In this document: one piece after another, positions 1-4,858 of the stretch
How positions within the stretch are numbered: position 1 is the first letter of the stretch
How the letters are laid out: each line of letters opens with the position of its first letter
Source: Thermoflexus sp042408365
GTDB lineage: Bacteria; Chloroflexota; Anaerolineae; Thermoflexales; Thermoflexaceae
NCBI RefSeq assembly: GCF_042408365.1
Contig: NZ_JBHOQJ010000018.1
Span: 1-9,244 of the forward strand
Direction: 5' to 3'
DNA length: 9,244 nucleotides
The notes under the pieces: model-generated
Database searches by the model: none
What the model was told of the DNA's origin: nothing
What the model saw: only the letters and a program-made list of their open reading frames with translations
Translations under genes and position numbers: made by a program

Positions 1-2
1 CC

Positions 3-134
3 CCCGAAAACCCCCCATTGAAAGCAGTAGCTTGCCAATGGTTAGAACATGGAAAAGCCCTGCTGGCCTCCTGGACTCAGTGGACAGATCACATCATCGG
101 AGAGACAATAGCTCTATCTATCCGATACTTTTAG
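3..134 (+). CDS. C-terminal fragment of an unidentified protein (runs in from left edge)
   Basis: The frame is open from the first bases of the window to a TAG at 132-134 and gives a 43-residue tail. The tail has protein-like composition, with tryptophans in ACQWLEHGKALLASWTQW and a hydrophobic end (IALSIRYF). I do not recognise the family. About half of its codons end in A or T, clearly more than in the other genes here, which fits a foreign or poorly adapted gene. The last two codons and the stop lie inside the repeat that begins at 128. Another frame is also open across this stretch, so coding is only moderately supported. The next small gene (306-566) lies in the same frame after the stop, so the two could be pieces of one broken gene. 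Confidence 0.4.
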   Translation, partial: PENPPLKAVACQWLEHGKALLASWTQWTDHIIGETIALSIRYF

Positions 135-227
135 GGGTTAGGGGTCACCTTCGGCAGCTTCCACCCCCGGAGGTTTCCCCTCTTCACCCCGCAGCCCTTT
201 GAGCTGCAGGATGAGGAAGAAAAGACG
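128..227 (-). repeat. Palindromic dispersed repeat, copy 1
   Basis: Read on the minus strand, this 100-base stretch starts CGTCTTTTCTTCCTC, passes through an imperfect palindrome around CTGCAG and GGCTGC, continues with GGTGAAGAGGGGAAAC and ends CTAACCCCTAAAAG. The same order of motifs appears on the plus strand at 3745-3835, including the identical 12-mer CTAACCCCTAAA. The 16-mer GGTGAAGAGGGGAAAC also occurs at 4765-4780. It abuts the end of the partial gene at 3-134. It is best read as a short non-coding REP- or MITE-like element. The alignment was done by eye. Confidence 0.55.
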
Positions 228-305
228 AAGGAGCCATCCGCCCCTCCACCCAATATCTTCAACACTCAGGCGGATAAAGCAGTATTCTCTGGCCTGGAGA
301 GCCTG

Positions 306-566
306 ATGCAAAGGTCGATGCTGTTCTGCGATCGAAACAGTTGCCGGGCCCACGGAGGCATATGGGTGCACCGAACGGGCCTGGAGGAATGGGTCGTGGA
401 GTTCGAGGCGCAAGCTTTTCGCTTCATCGAGAGCGGCGTGTCGCCTATCTGCCCGCTCTGCGGCGGCCCCCTGTTGTGGCCCACCGAGTTGATTGAAGGG
501 ACGTCCCCGACCACACCCGAGGAGCGCGAGCGCCTGACCCTTTGGTTTTCCTCCTTGCCAGAATAA
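306..566 (+). CDS. Small four-cysteine (possible zinc-binding) protein
   Basis: An 86-residue hypothetical protein, family not recognised. Four cysteines fall in two pairs, FCDRNSC (C8, C13) and CPLCGG (C49, C52), separated by an aromatic segment that could form the strands of a zinc ribbon. The tail is acidic (PEERER). Codons end mostly in G or C, as in real genes here, which favours this strand over the overlapping opposite frame. The ATG at 306 is the first standard start after the stop at 132-134 and has a modest GGAGAG at 296-301. An alternative ATG lies at 318. The frame stays open upstream to 135 and reads like protein (LQDEEEKTKEPSAPPPNIFN) but has no ATG, GTG or TTG there, so the N-terminus may have been lost or the true start may be CTG. 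The role is unknown; zinc binding is inferred. Confidence 0.55.
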   Translation: MQRSMLFCDRNSCRAHGGIWVHRTGLEEWVVEFEAQAFRFIESGVSPICPLCGGPLLWPTELIEGTSPTTPEERERLTLWFSSLPE

Positions 567-649
567 AACCTTGGCGGCCTCCGCTGGCTCCCAACAGTGC
601 TCCTTCCACATTGAATTTAGGAGCGATGCCATTGGTTTTTTCGTGGGCG

Positions 650-694
650 TTTGGGGTCGGGCCGGGCGTCAAAGGCCCCCGGCCCGACCCCAAA
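650..694. repeat. 17-bp perfect inverted repeat
   Basis: The left arm TTTGGGGTCGGGCCGGG (650-666) is exactly complementary to the right arm (678-694), with an 11-base loop. Neither strand has a T-run directly after the stem, so it is not a standard intrinsic terminator. It sits 9 bases before a second perfect hairpin. Confidence 0.7.
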
Positions 695-703
695 CCGTTC
701 TTT

Positions 704-732
704 CTCCCCGTGCGGCCCTGCCGCACGGGGAG
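704..732. repeat. 12-bp perfect inverted repeat
   Basis: The left arm CTCCCCGTGCGG (704-715) is exactly complementary to 721-732, with a 5-base loop. The flanks (TTCTTT before, GAGGCAAA after) loosely resemble those of the repeats at 128-227, 3745-3835 and 4744-4780, so it may be a diverged member of that family. Confidence 0.65.
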
Positions 733-896
733 GAGGCAAATGGAGTGACCACCATGGCCTTCCTCAAAACCCTCCGCTCTTGACCCGCCCCAGGGACAGG
801 AGTTACACCGCTCGGAGCCTGGGAGAGGAGGCGGAAGGGCCACAACCCCCTTCATCTCCCATTGAGGAAACCCACTGCCGAACTCCCATCAGGGAT

Positions 897-925
897 TTGA
901 CGCCCGCTCCCTTCCGTGCTAAGAT
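897..925 (+). promoter_or_regulatory. Sigma70-type promoter with extended -10
   Basis: The -35 box TTGACG (897-902) is followed by a 17-base spacer and the -10 box TAAGAT (920-925), which is preceded by TGC (917-919), an extended -10 signature. Transcription should start near 932-933, giving a leader of about 32 bases before the ATG at 965. A LexA-like operator begins 12 bases after the -10 box. Confidence 0.65.
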
Positions 926-936
926 GAGGTTGCCGA

Positions 937-954
937 TTAGAACAAATGTTCTAA
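937..954. promoter_or_regulatory. LexA-like SOS operator
   Basis: TTAGAACAAATGTTCTAA has perfect 7-base arms (TTAGAAC / GTTCTAA) around a 4-base centre. It contains GAAC-N4-GTTC, the core of the LexA box known from Firmicutes and Actinobacteria. It lies a few bases after the predicted transcription start and touches the Shine-Dalgarno site, an ideal place for a repressor to block initiation. That LexA is the actual regulator is inferred; no lexA gene is in the window. Confidence 0.65.
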
Positions 955-959
955 GGAGG
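953..959 (+). promoter_or_regulatory. Strong ribosome binding site for the membrane protein
   Basis: AAGGAGG lies 5 bases before the ATG at 965 and fixes that start. Its first two bases are shared with the right arm of the LexA-like operator. Confidence 0.8.
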
Positions 960-964
960 TTTTT

Positions 965-1669
965 ATGGCTTGGCACTGGTTCCAGGCGGCTCGATCGGAA
1001 ATCCAGACGACCCGGCCGGGCCGTGAGAGCGTGGATCTGGCAGCTCCTGTATGGAGCACTGAAATCGGGGTACCGCTGATCGTTGGGTTGATGATGACCG
1101 GAGGATGGCTGACGCTGGAATGGTTTAATTATTCCGCGTCCCAATACGCCATGACCACGCTCTTCGGCGACCTGATGGCCGACGGGATGACCTGGGGAAC
1201 GTTGCTGGCTCTGGGCCTGTGGTTGGTGGATCTGTCAGGTTTGATCTATCTCTCAATCCCCAATGAACGGGAGAAGCCTGGCTTTTGGTATGTGTTGGTT
1301 GCCTGGCTTCTGGCTTCAGGAGCGAACGCGTTGCTGAAATGGTGGGCAGTGACGTTGGCGCTGATGGCCTCGCCGCTGGCCCAGCCTGCGACGCCGCGTG
1401 CGGCCTTCATTCACACGCTGATGCCCTACATCCCGACCGCTACCGCCTTCCTGGTCTGGACCGGACGGGTTCTCCTGATCAGCACGATCATGGGGCTTCT
1501 CATGCCAGCGCTGCACCGGCTGACCGGGCGCCTCCATGCGTGGGCAGATTCGCGCATCGCGCAGACCTCAGAAGGAACCGAAGAGGTGGAAGCAACCAGC
1601 CCAGGACCCCGTCTGATCACGCCGAACGATCGGGAGGCGCTCTCCCGACGGCGGATCGGACAGCGCTAA
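965..1669 (+). CDS. Four-helix membrane protein of unknown function, probably SOS-regulated
   Basis: A 234-residue integral membrane protein that I cannot assign to a named family. Hydrophobic segments lie at about residues 33-53, 76-98, 107-135 and 157-182. A polar N-terminal region of about 30 residues precedes them and a hydrophilic, charged C-terminal tail of about 50 residues follows. There are many tryptophans (for example ALLKWWAV). No catalytic motif is visible. The start is secure, with AAGGAGG 5 bases upstream. It is the first gene after a good promoter carrying a LexA-like operator, so expression is probably induced by DNA damage. A lytic transglycosylase follows 124 bases later on the same strand without a visible terminator between them. 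This context suggests an envelope function: a channel or holin-like partner, a transfer-channel part of a conjugative element, or a stress protein. All three are inference. Confidence 0.8.
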   Translation: MAWHWFQAARSEIQTTRPGRESVDLAAPVWSTEIGVPLIVGLMMTGGWLTLEWFNYSASQYAMTTLFGDLMADGMTWGTLLALGLWLVDLSGLIYLSIPNEREKPGFWYVLVAWLLASGANALLKWWAVTLALMASPLAQPATPRAAFIHTLMPYIPTATAFLVWTGRVLLISTIMGLLMPALHRLTGRLHAWADSRIAQTSEGTEEVEATSPGPRLITPNDREALSRRRIGQR

Positions 1670-1780
1670 GCCATGGCGCGAGGCGATGGGGGGAAGAGAA
1701 ATTGGGCCATCGAGCGGGCGGCCTCGCCGTCCCCGCAGCCCTTATCGTCCATGATCGTTGAGGATGCACCGCGCGTACTC

Positions 1781-1787
1781 AGGAGGT
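1781..1787 (+). promoter_or_regulatory. Ribosome binding site that sets the transglycosylase start
   Basis: AGGAGGT lies 6 bases before the ATG at 1794. The in-frame ATG at 1758 has no comparable site, so translation should begin at 1794. Confidence 0.75.
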
Positions 1788-1793
1788 TCTCTC

Positions 1794-2471
1794 ATGCTCG
1801 CTCTGGAAGCGCAACGCTGGGTCACGCGAGGTCTCCCGTTTGGGACTGCCGTGCTGGCGGCCCTCCTGCTGACTCCGCTGGCCGGGGTGGTCGCCATGGG
1901 CCTGAACCCAAACGAGGCAAGCACCTCCCAAAGGCCGATCACCGCCCCCAGCTCAGCGGTCGCCCCTTCAACAGAGGCGGGGGCCCTGGCCCCTTTATTC
2001 ACCCCCGAAGTGCAACGATGGTCGACGCGCATCCTGGCCTGGGCTCAGGCCTACAACTTGGACCCCAATTTGATCGCCACAGTGATGCAAATCGAGTCCT
2101 GTGGGGATCCCCTGGCCCGATCCTCCAGCGGCGCCTTGGGGCTCTTCCAGGTCATGCCTTTCCACTTCGGCGCCGGGGATGACCCGCTGGATCCGGAGAC
2201 CAATGCCCGCGCCGGGCTCTCCTATCTGGCGGAGGCGCTCCGCAAGGCGAACGGCGATGTCGCTCAAGCCCTGGCAGGCTACAACGGAGGTCATACGATC
2301 ATTGGGCAACCGCAGCGCTGGACCGCGGAGACCCAACGCTACGTTTACTGGGGGGTTGGGATCTACGAGGATGCCCGCCGTGCGTCAGCCCGGAGCGACC
2401 GGCTTCAAGAGTGGCTGGAGGCCGGGGGGCGAAGCCTCTGCGAACAGGCAGCCCGACGCGTGATCCGTTGA
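1794..2471 (+). CDS. Membrane-anchored lytic transglycosylase (SLT fold)
   Basis: A 225-residue peptidoglycan lytic transglycosylase. It should cut the MurNAc-GlcNAc bond outside the membrane, forming 1,6-anhydro ends. A hydrophobic signal or anchor lies at about residues 15-35, followed by a Ser/Thr/Pro/Ala-rich linker to about 68 and an SLT domain from about 75. The family motifs are all present: the catalytic glutamate E101 in MQIESCGDP, GLFQVMP (116-122), AGYNGG (161-166) and an aromatic motif at TQRYVYWGVGIY. C103 and C216 could form a disulfide. The start at 1794 is chosen for its AGGAGGT site. It is small for a housekeeping MltE/Slt enzyme and nearer in size to the VirB1-like or phage-type enzymes used to pass through the wall. 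Its position behind an SOS-type promoter and a four-helix membrane protein suggests local wall opening under DNA damage. The chemistry is well supported; the biological purpose is inferred. Confidence 0.87.
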   Translation: MLALEAQRWVTRGLPFGTAVLAALLLTPLAGVVAMGLNPNEASTSQRPITAPSSAVAPSTEAGALAPLFTPEVQRWSTRILAWAQAYNLDPNLIATVMQIESCGDPLARSSSGALGLFQVMPFHFGAGDDPLDPETNARAGLSYLAEALRKANGDVAQALAGYNGGHTIIGQPQRWTAETQRYVYWGVGIYEDARRASARSDRLQEWLEAGGRSLCEQAARRVIR

Positions 2472-2586
2472 GCTCCCACGCTTCGCGCGCTTGAAATGGC
2501 TGCTCCATTCCGCTCAGGGGTTTTGGAGAACGTCAGGAAGGCTGCGATTCCCCCTTGGAAATCCGCACGGGCGCCATAGGTTCAAT

Positions 2587-2621
2587 AAAAACCGGGGTGG
2601 CGCTTCACGCGCCACCCCGGT
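2587..2621 (-). terminator. Intrinsic terminator of the tRNA-Ser transcript
   Basis: On the minus strand a perfect 12-bp GC-rich stem (2620-2609 with 2603-2592, 5-base loop) is followed at once by a T-run (TTTTT from 2591 to 2587, then ATT). It begins 7 bases after the 3' end of tRNA-Ser(GCU), so it ends the two-tRNA transcript. Confidence 0.88.
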
Positions 2622-2627
2622 GAGAGG

Positions 2628-2719
2628 CGGAGGGGGAGGGATTCGAACCCTCGAGGGAGGCTTTTCGCACCCCCCACCGCTTAGCAGGCGGTCCCGTTAG
2701 GCCTCTCCGGCACCCCTCC
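2628..2719 (-). tRNA. tRNA-Ser (anticodon GCU)
   Basis: A 92-base class II tRNA. The acceptor arms GGAGGGG (2719-2713) and CCCCTCC (2635-2629) pair fully, with discriminator G at 2628. The T arm is GAGGG-TTCGAAT-CCCTC. The anticodon loop CTGCTAA sits on a CCGC stem with anticodon GCT at 2685-2683, reading AGC/AGU serine codons. A long variable arm (pairing around GCCTCCC) is typical of serine tRNAs. The genome continues CCT after the discriminator, so a full CCA is not encoded and must be added. It is downstream of tRNA-Ser(UGA) in one transcript. Confidence 0.93.
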
Positions 2720-2730
2720 GGATATCGAGG

Positions 2731-2821
2731 CGGAGGGAGGGGGATTTGAACCCCCGAGGAGGCTCTCAGGCCTCCTAGCGGTTTTCAAGACCGCCGCCTT
2801 CAGCCGCTCGGCCATCCCTCC
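2731..2821 (-). tRNA. tRNA-Ser (anticodon UGA)
   Basis: A 91-base class II tRNA. The acceptor arms GGAGGGA (2821-2815) and TCCCTCC (2738-2732) pair, with discriminator G at 2731. The T arm is GGGGG-TTCAAAT-CCCCC. The anticodon stem GCGGT/ACCGC encloses CTTGAAA with anticodon TGA at 2787-2785, reading UCN serine codons (mainly UCA/UCG). The long variable arm (AGGAGGC ... GCCTCCT) forms a clear extra stem. CCA is not encoded. It is the first gene after a strong promoter, 11 bases ahead of tRNA-Ser(GCU). Confidence 0.94.
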
Positions 2822-2828
2822 ATAGGCA

Positions 2829-2857
2829 ATTATGCCCGGCTCCTCGATCCCCGTCAA
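2829..2857 (-). promoter_or_regulatory. Promoter of the tRNA-Ser pair
   Basis: On the minus strand, TTGACG (2857-2852), a 17-base spacer, and CATAAT (2834-2829) make a near-consensus promoter. Initiation 7-8 bases after the -10 box would fall at 2822 or 2821, at the mature 5' end of tRNA-Ser(UGA). Confidence 0.75.
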
Positions 2858-2975
2858 GCGAATTCGCCTTGGAAATCCAGGTTTCCCCATAAGGGACTTC
2901 GGGGCCGGTCCGGGCCTCGCAGGCACCTAGCCCCACCCGATCATCGCATCCGGAACATAACGCGCTGCCCCCATC

Positions 2976-3003
2976 TTACGGTTTTTTCCAAAAGAAGTAT
3001 AAT
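2976..3003 (+). promoter_or_regulatory. Possible promoter of the rhomboid gene
   Basis: A perfect TATAAT lies at 2998-3003. The best -35 candidate, TTACGG (2976-2981, 16-base spacer), is poor. Transcription would start near 3010, about 24 bases before the rhomboid ATG. Confidence 0.4.
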
Positions 3004-3033
3004 CAATTTGACCTTTTGCTCAGGAATCGCAGA

Positions 3034-3744
3034 ATGATTCCCATCAGCGACAGCCCGCGAAGCAGGACGATTCCCATCGTCAACTGGACCTTGATCCTGC
3101 TCAATATCCTGATCTTCCTGTTCGAGATCTCGCTTCCTTCACGAACACTGGATCGGTTTCTGTTTACCTGGGGGGCGGTGCCGGTTCGGATCTGGGGAGC
3201 GCTGCTTGGACGGGCGGATCCATTCTGGCTGATCACCTTAATCACCAGCCAGTTCCTCCATGGCGGCTGGGCTCACATCCTGGGCAATATGCTTTACCTG
3301 TGGGTGTTTGGGGACAACGTGGAAGATCGTATGGGTCATCTGCGCTATCTGGTTTTCTACCTGCTGTGCGGCGTGATCGCCGGCCTGATCCAGACCCTGG
3401 TCCTCTTCGGCTCCCGCGTTCCCTTGATCGGGGCCAGCGGGGCGATCGCCGGGGTGCTGGGGGCCTATCTGGTGCTGTTCCCTGGGGCCCGGGTGACCGT
3501 GCTGGCCCCCTACTTCTTTTTTGGCCTGGGCTTCTTCGAGGTACCGGCTGCAGTATTGCTGGTGATGTGGTTCCTGCTTCAGTTTGTCAATGGAATGGCC
3601 GCGATCACTGCTGCCAGCCCCTCGGTGGGCGGCATCGGATGGTGGGCTCACATCGGCGGGTTCGTGGCGGGGTGGCTGCTGGTGCGTCTGTTCGCACGTC
3701 GCATCCGCCCCCGACCGGTGTTCCCTTATGAGTGGTATGAATAG
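3034..3744 (+). CDS. Rhomboid family intramembrane serine protease
   Basis: A 236-residue polytopic membrane protease that would cut membrane proteins within the bilayer. The catalytic dyad is visible: serine S135 in GASGA (133-137) and histidine H206 in WWAHIGGF. The family signature before them is also present, HGGWAHILGN (H76, H81, N85). Hydrophobic segments lie at about 14-32, 63-75, 82-94, 103-125, 132-150, 155-185 and 203-220, matching the six- or seven-helix rhomboid fold. The ATG at 3034 is preferred because it has AGGA 8 bases upstream and gives the usual MIPI-start N-terminus; a TTG start at 3016 would add six residues. No domain is fused at either end. The palindromic repeat starts on the base after the TAG. 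The gene appears to be monocistronic. Substrates cannot be predicted. Confidence 0.93.
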   Translation: MIPISDSPRSRTIPIVNWTLILLNILIFLFEISLPSRTLDRFLFTWGAVPVRIWGALLGRADPFWLITLITSQFLHGGWAHILGNMLYLWVFGDNVEDRMGHLRYLVFYLLCGVIAGLIQTLVLFGSRVPLIGASGAIAGVLGAYLVLFPGARVTVLAPYFFFGLGFFEVPAAVLLVMWFLLQFVNGMAAITAASPSVGGIGWWAHIGGFVAGWLLVRLFARRIRPRPVFPYEWYE

Positions 3745-3835
3745 CGCTTTTCGCCTCCCCCCGCAGTGCGAGGAGGGAGAAGAAAACCTTTTTGGGGGGC
3801 GAGGGCCGTTTTCGGCGGTCTCTAACCCCTAAAGG
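3745..3835 (+). repeat. Palindromic dispersed repeat, copy 2
   Basis: This 91-base element starts CGCTTTTCGCCTCC directly after the rhomboid stop. It contains an imperfect hairpin (CTCCCCCCGCA / TGCGAGGAGGGAG) and then AGAAAACCTTTTT, and ends CTAACCCCTAAAGG. It aligns by eye with the minus strand of 128-227, with the same motif order and an identical 12-mer CTAACCCCTAAA. The hairpin followed by a T-run at 3788-3793 might also end rhomboid transcription, though A-rich bases separate them. Confidence 0.55.
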
Positions 3836-3914
3836 ATCAAGCGCTCGCCATGAATTTTGGGGGTTTATGGCCAGTTGGGACAGCAAACACTCTCTGTTGA
3901 GGTAAAGGCAGCAT

Positions 3915-4613
3915 ATGATGAACGGAAAACCATTGATCCTGCTGATCGATGATGATGCGTTGTTGCGTGATCTGTTGACGCGAGCACTGATCCAGAGCGG
4001 TTATGAGGTGCTCGCCGCAGGTACGGGAAGCGAGGGGCTTTCCCTGCTCGACCTCCACAACCCGGACGTGGTGATCCTGGATATTCTGCTCCCTGACATG
4101 GAGGGTTGGGAGGTCTGCCGACGCATCCGCCGGGTCTCCACGGTGCCCATCCTCTTCCTGACCGCCCTGGATGAGATCCCGGACCGGGTGCGGGGGCTCG
4201 TTCTGGGCGGGGATGATTATATCGTGAAGCCCTTCGCTGTAGAGGAACTGCTCGCTCGGGTGGAGGCGATCCTCCGGCGGGTGCGCCAAGCTTCGGTGAC
4301 CGCGCTCCCGATCCTGGAACTGGGTGAGGGCACGTTGGTCATCGATCGGGAGCACCGGCAAGTGAGGTTCCACGGCCAACCCTTAGATCTCACCCCGATT
4401 GAATACACGCTCCTGGTCTATCTGGCGGAACGGGCTGGGCGGGTGGTCTCGATCGATGAGCTGCTCACCGCCATATGGGGTGGACGGAAGGAGGGCTCCC
4501 TTCAGGCCCTCCGTTGGTATATTTGGAACCTCCGCCAGAAGATGGAAAAGGATCCCCGACGCCCGCGCTGGATTCAGACGGTGCGCCGCCAAGGCTATCG
4601 TCTGAATCCCTAA
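3915..4613 (+). CDS. OmpR/PhoB-type response regulator, orphan
   Basis: A 232-residue two-component transcription regulator. The receiver domain (about 6-123) has the acidic pocket D12-D13-D14, phospho-acceptor D56 in VVILDILLPD, switch threonine T83 and invariant K105 in KPF, so it should be phosphorylatable. A short linker leads to a C-terminal winged helix (about 133-231) with the typical LTPIEYTLLVYLAERAGRVVS helix and a terminal hairpin ending QTVRRQGYRLNP. It starts at ATGATG (3915, 3918) with AAAGG 6 bases upstream. No histidine kinase is adjacent: the next gene converges from the other strand, so its partner is elsewhere. I saw no convincing promoter or self-binding direct repeat in the 79 bases after the repeat at 3745-3835. 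Target genes are unknown. Confidence 0.94.
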   Translation: MMNGKPLILLIDDDALLRDLLTRALIQSGYEVLAAGTGSEGLSLLDLHNPDVVILDILLPDMEGWEVCRRIRRVSTVPILFLTALDEIPDRVRGLVLGGDDYIVKPFAVEELLARVEAILRRVRQASVTALPILELGEGTLVIDREHRQVRFHGQPLDLTPIEYTLLVYLAERAGRVVSIDELLTAIWGGRKEGSLQALRWYIWNLRQKMEKDPRRPRWIQTVRRQGYRLNP

Positions 4614-4679
4614 CCGTACGGATGGGGTGTGTTGTGCACGCTTGCGGGTAGTCGCCCCAACTCCGTACTCGCAGGATTC

Positions 4680-4731
4680 CTGTGGATGTGGGCCGCTTGC
4701 GTGGCCCACACCCACAGAGAAGAATTTTTTT
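4680..4731 (+). terminator. Probable terminator of the response regulator gene
   Basis: The arms CTGTGGATGTGGGCC (4680-4694) and 4703-4717 pair over 15 positions with one mismatch and an 8-base loop. Seven Ts follow at 4725-4731, 7 bases after the stem. The spacing is slightly long for a classical terminator but the position, 66 bases after the stop codon, fits. Confidence 0.55.
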
Positions 4732-4743
4732 CTCCTATCCTTA

Positions 4744-4780
4744 CCTCTTCACCGCCCCTTGAGCGGTGAAGAGGGGAAAC
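4744..4780. repeat. 12-bp hairpin related to the dispersed repeat
   Basis: CCTCTTCACCGC (4744-4755) pairs exactly with 4763-4774 around a 7-base loop. The 16-mer GGTGAAGAGGGGAAAC at 4765-4780 is identical to the minus strand of 173-188 inside repeat copy 1, and the T-rich, C-rich left flank is similar too. Confidence 0.55.
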
Positions 4781-4815
4781 CCTTCGTTGGGATCGAGCCC
4801 TTGTCTGATGTCCTG

Positions 4816-4850
4816 AATTGAGAGGGCGGCCGAAGGCCGCCCTCTCAATT
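4816..4850. terminator. Perfect 16-bp hairpin between converging genes
   Basis: AATTGAGAGGGCGGCC (4816-4831) is exactly complementary to 4835-4850 with a 3-base loop. It lies 8 bases past the stop of the minus-strand ATPase gene and after the response regulator. It probably serves as a terminator or transcript-end stabiliser for the minus-strand operon, although no long T-run follows on either strand. Confidence 0.55.
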
Positions 4851-4858
4851 GCTTAAGC

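Larger units (their letters stand above)
567..896. other. Gene-free stretch with two tandem hairpins
   Basis: From the stop of the small cysteine protein to the promoter at 897 I see no convincing gene. Short open frames on both strands lack ribosome binding sites and are Pro/Arg/Gly-rich shadow translations. The stretch holds two consecutive perfect inverted repeats (650-694 and 704-732), listed separately, and nothing else I can name. Confidence 0.6.

Noticed and set aside
15..41. Short inverted repeat CCATTG / CAATGG near the left edge
   Set aside because: Only 6-bp arms with a long loop inside a likely coding fragment; expected by chance.
138..632. A 164-codon minus-strand open frame across the small cysteine protein
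   Set aside because: It lies opposite a frame with CPLCGG, paired cysteines and good third-position GC, has no ribosome binding site, and has the low-complexity composition of a shadow.
1758..1793. N-terminal extension of the transglycosylase from the ATG at 1758
   Set aside because: The AGGAGGT site at 1781-1787 lies inside the extension and points to the ATG at 1794.
1673..2182. A plus-strand open frame starting between the membrane protein and the transglycosylase
   Set aside because: No ribosome binding site, and most of it is the +1 shadow of the transglycosylase, whose catalytic motifs are unmistakable.
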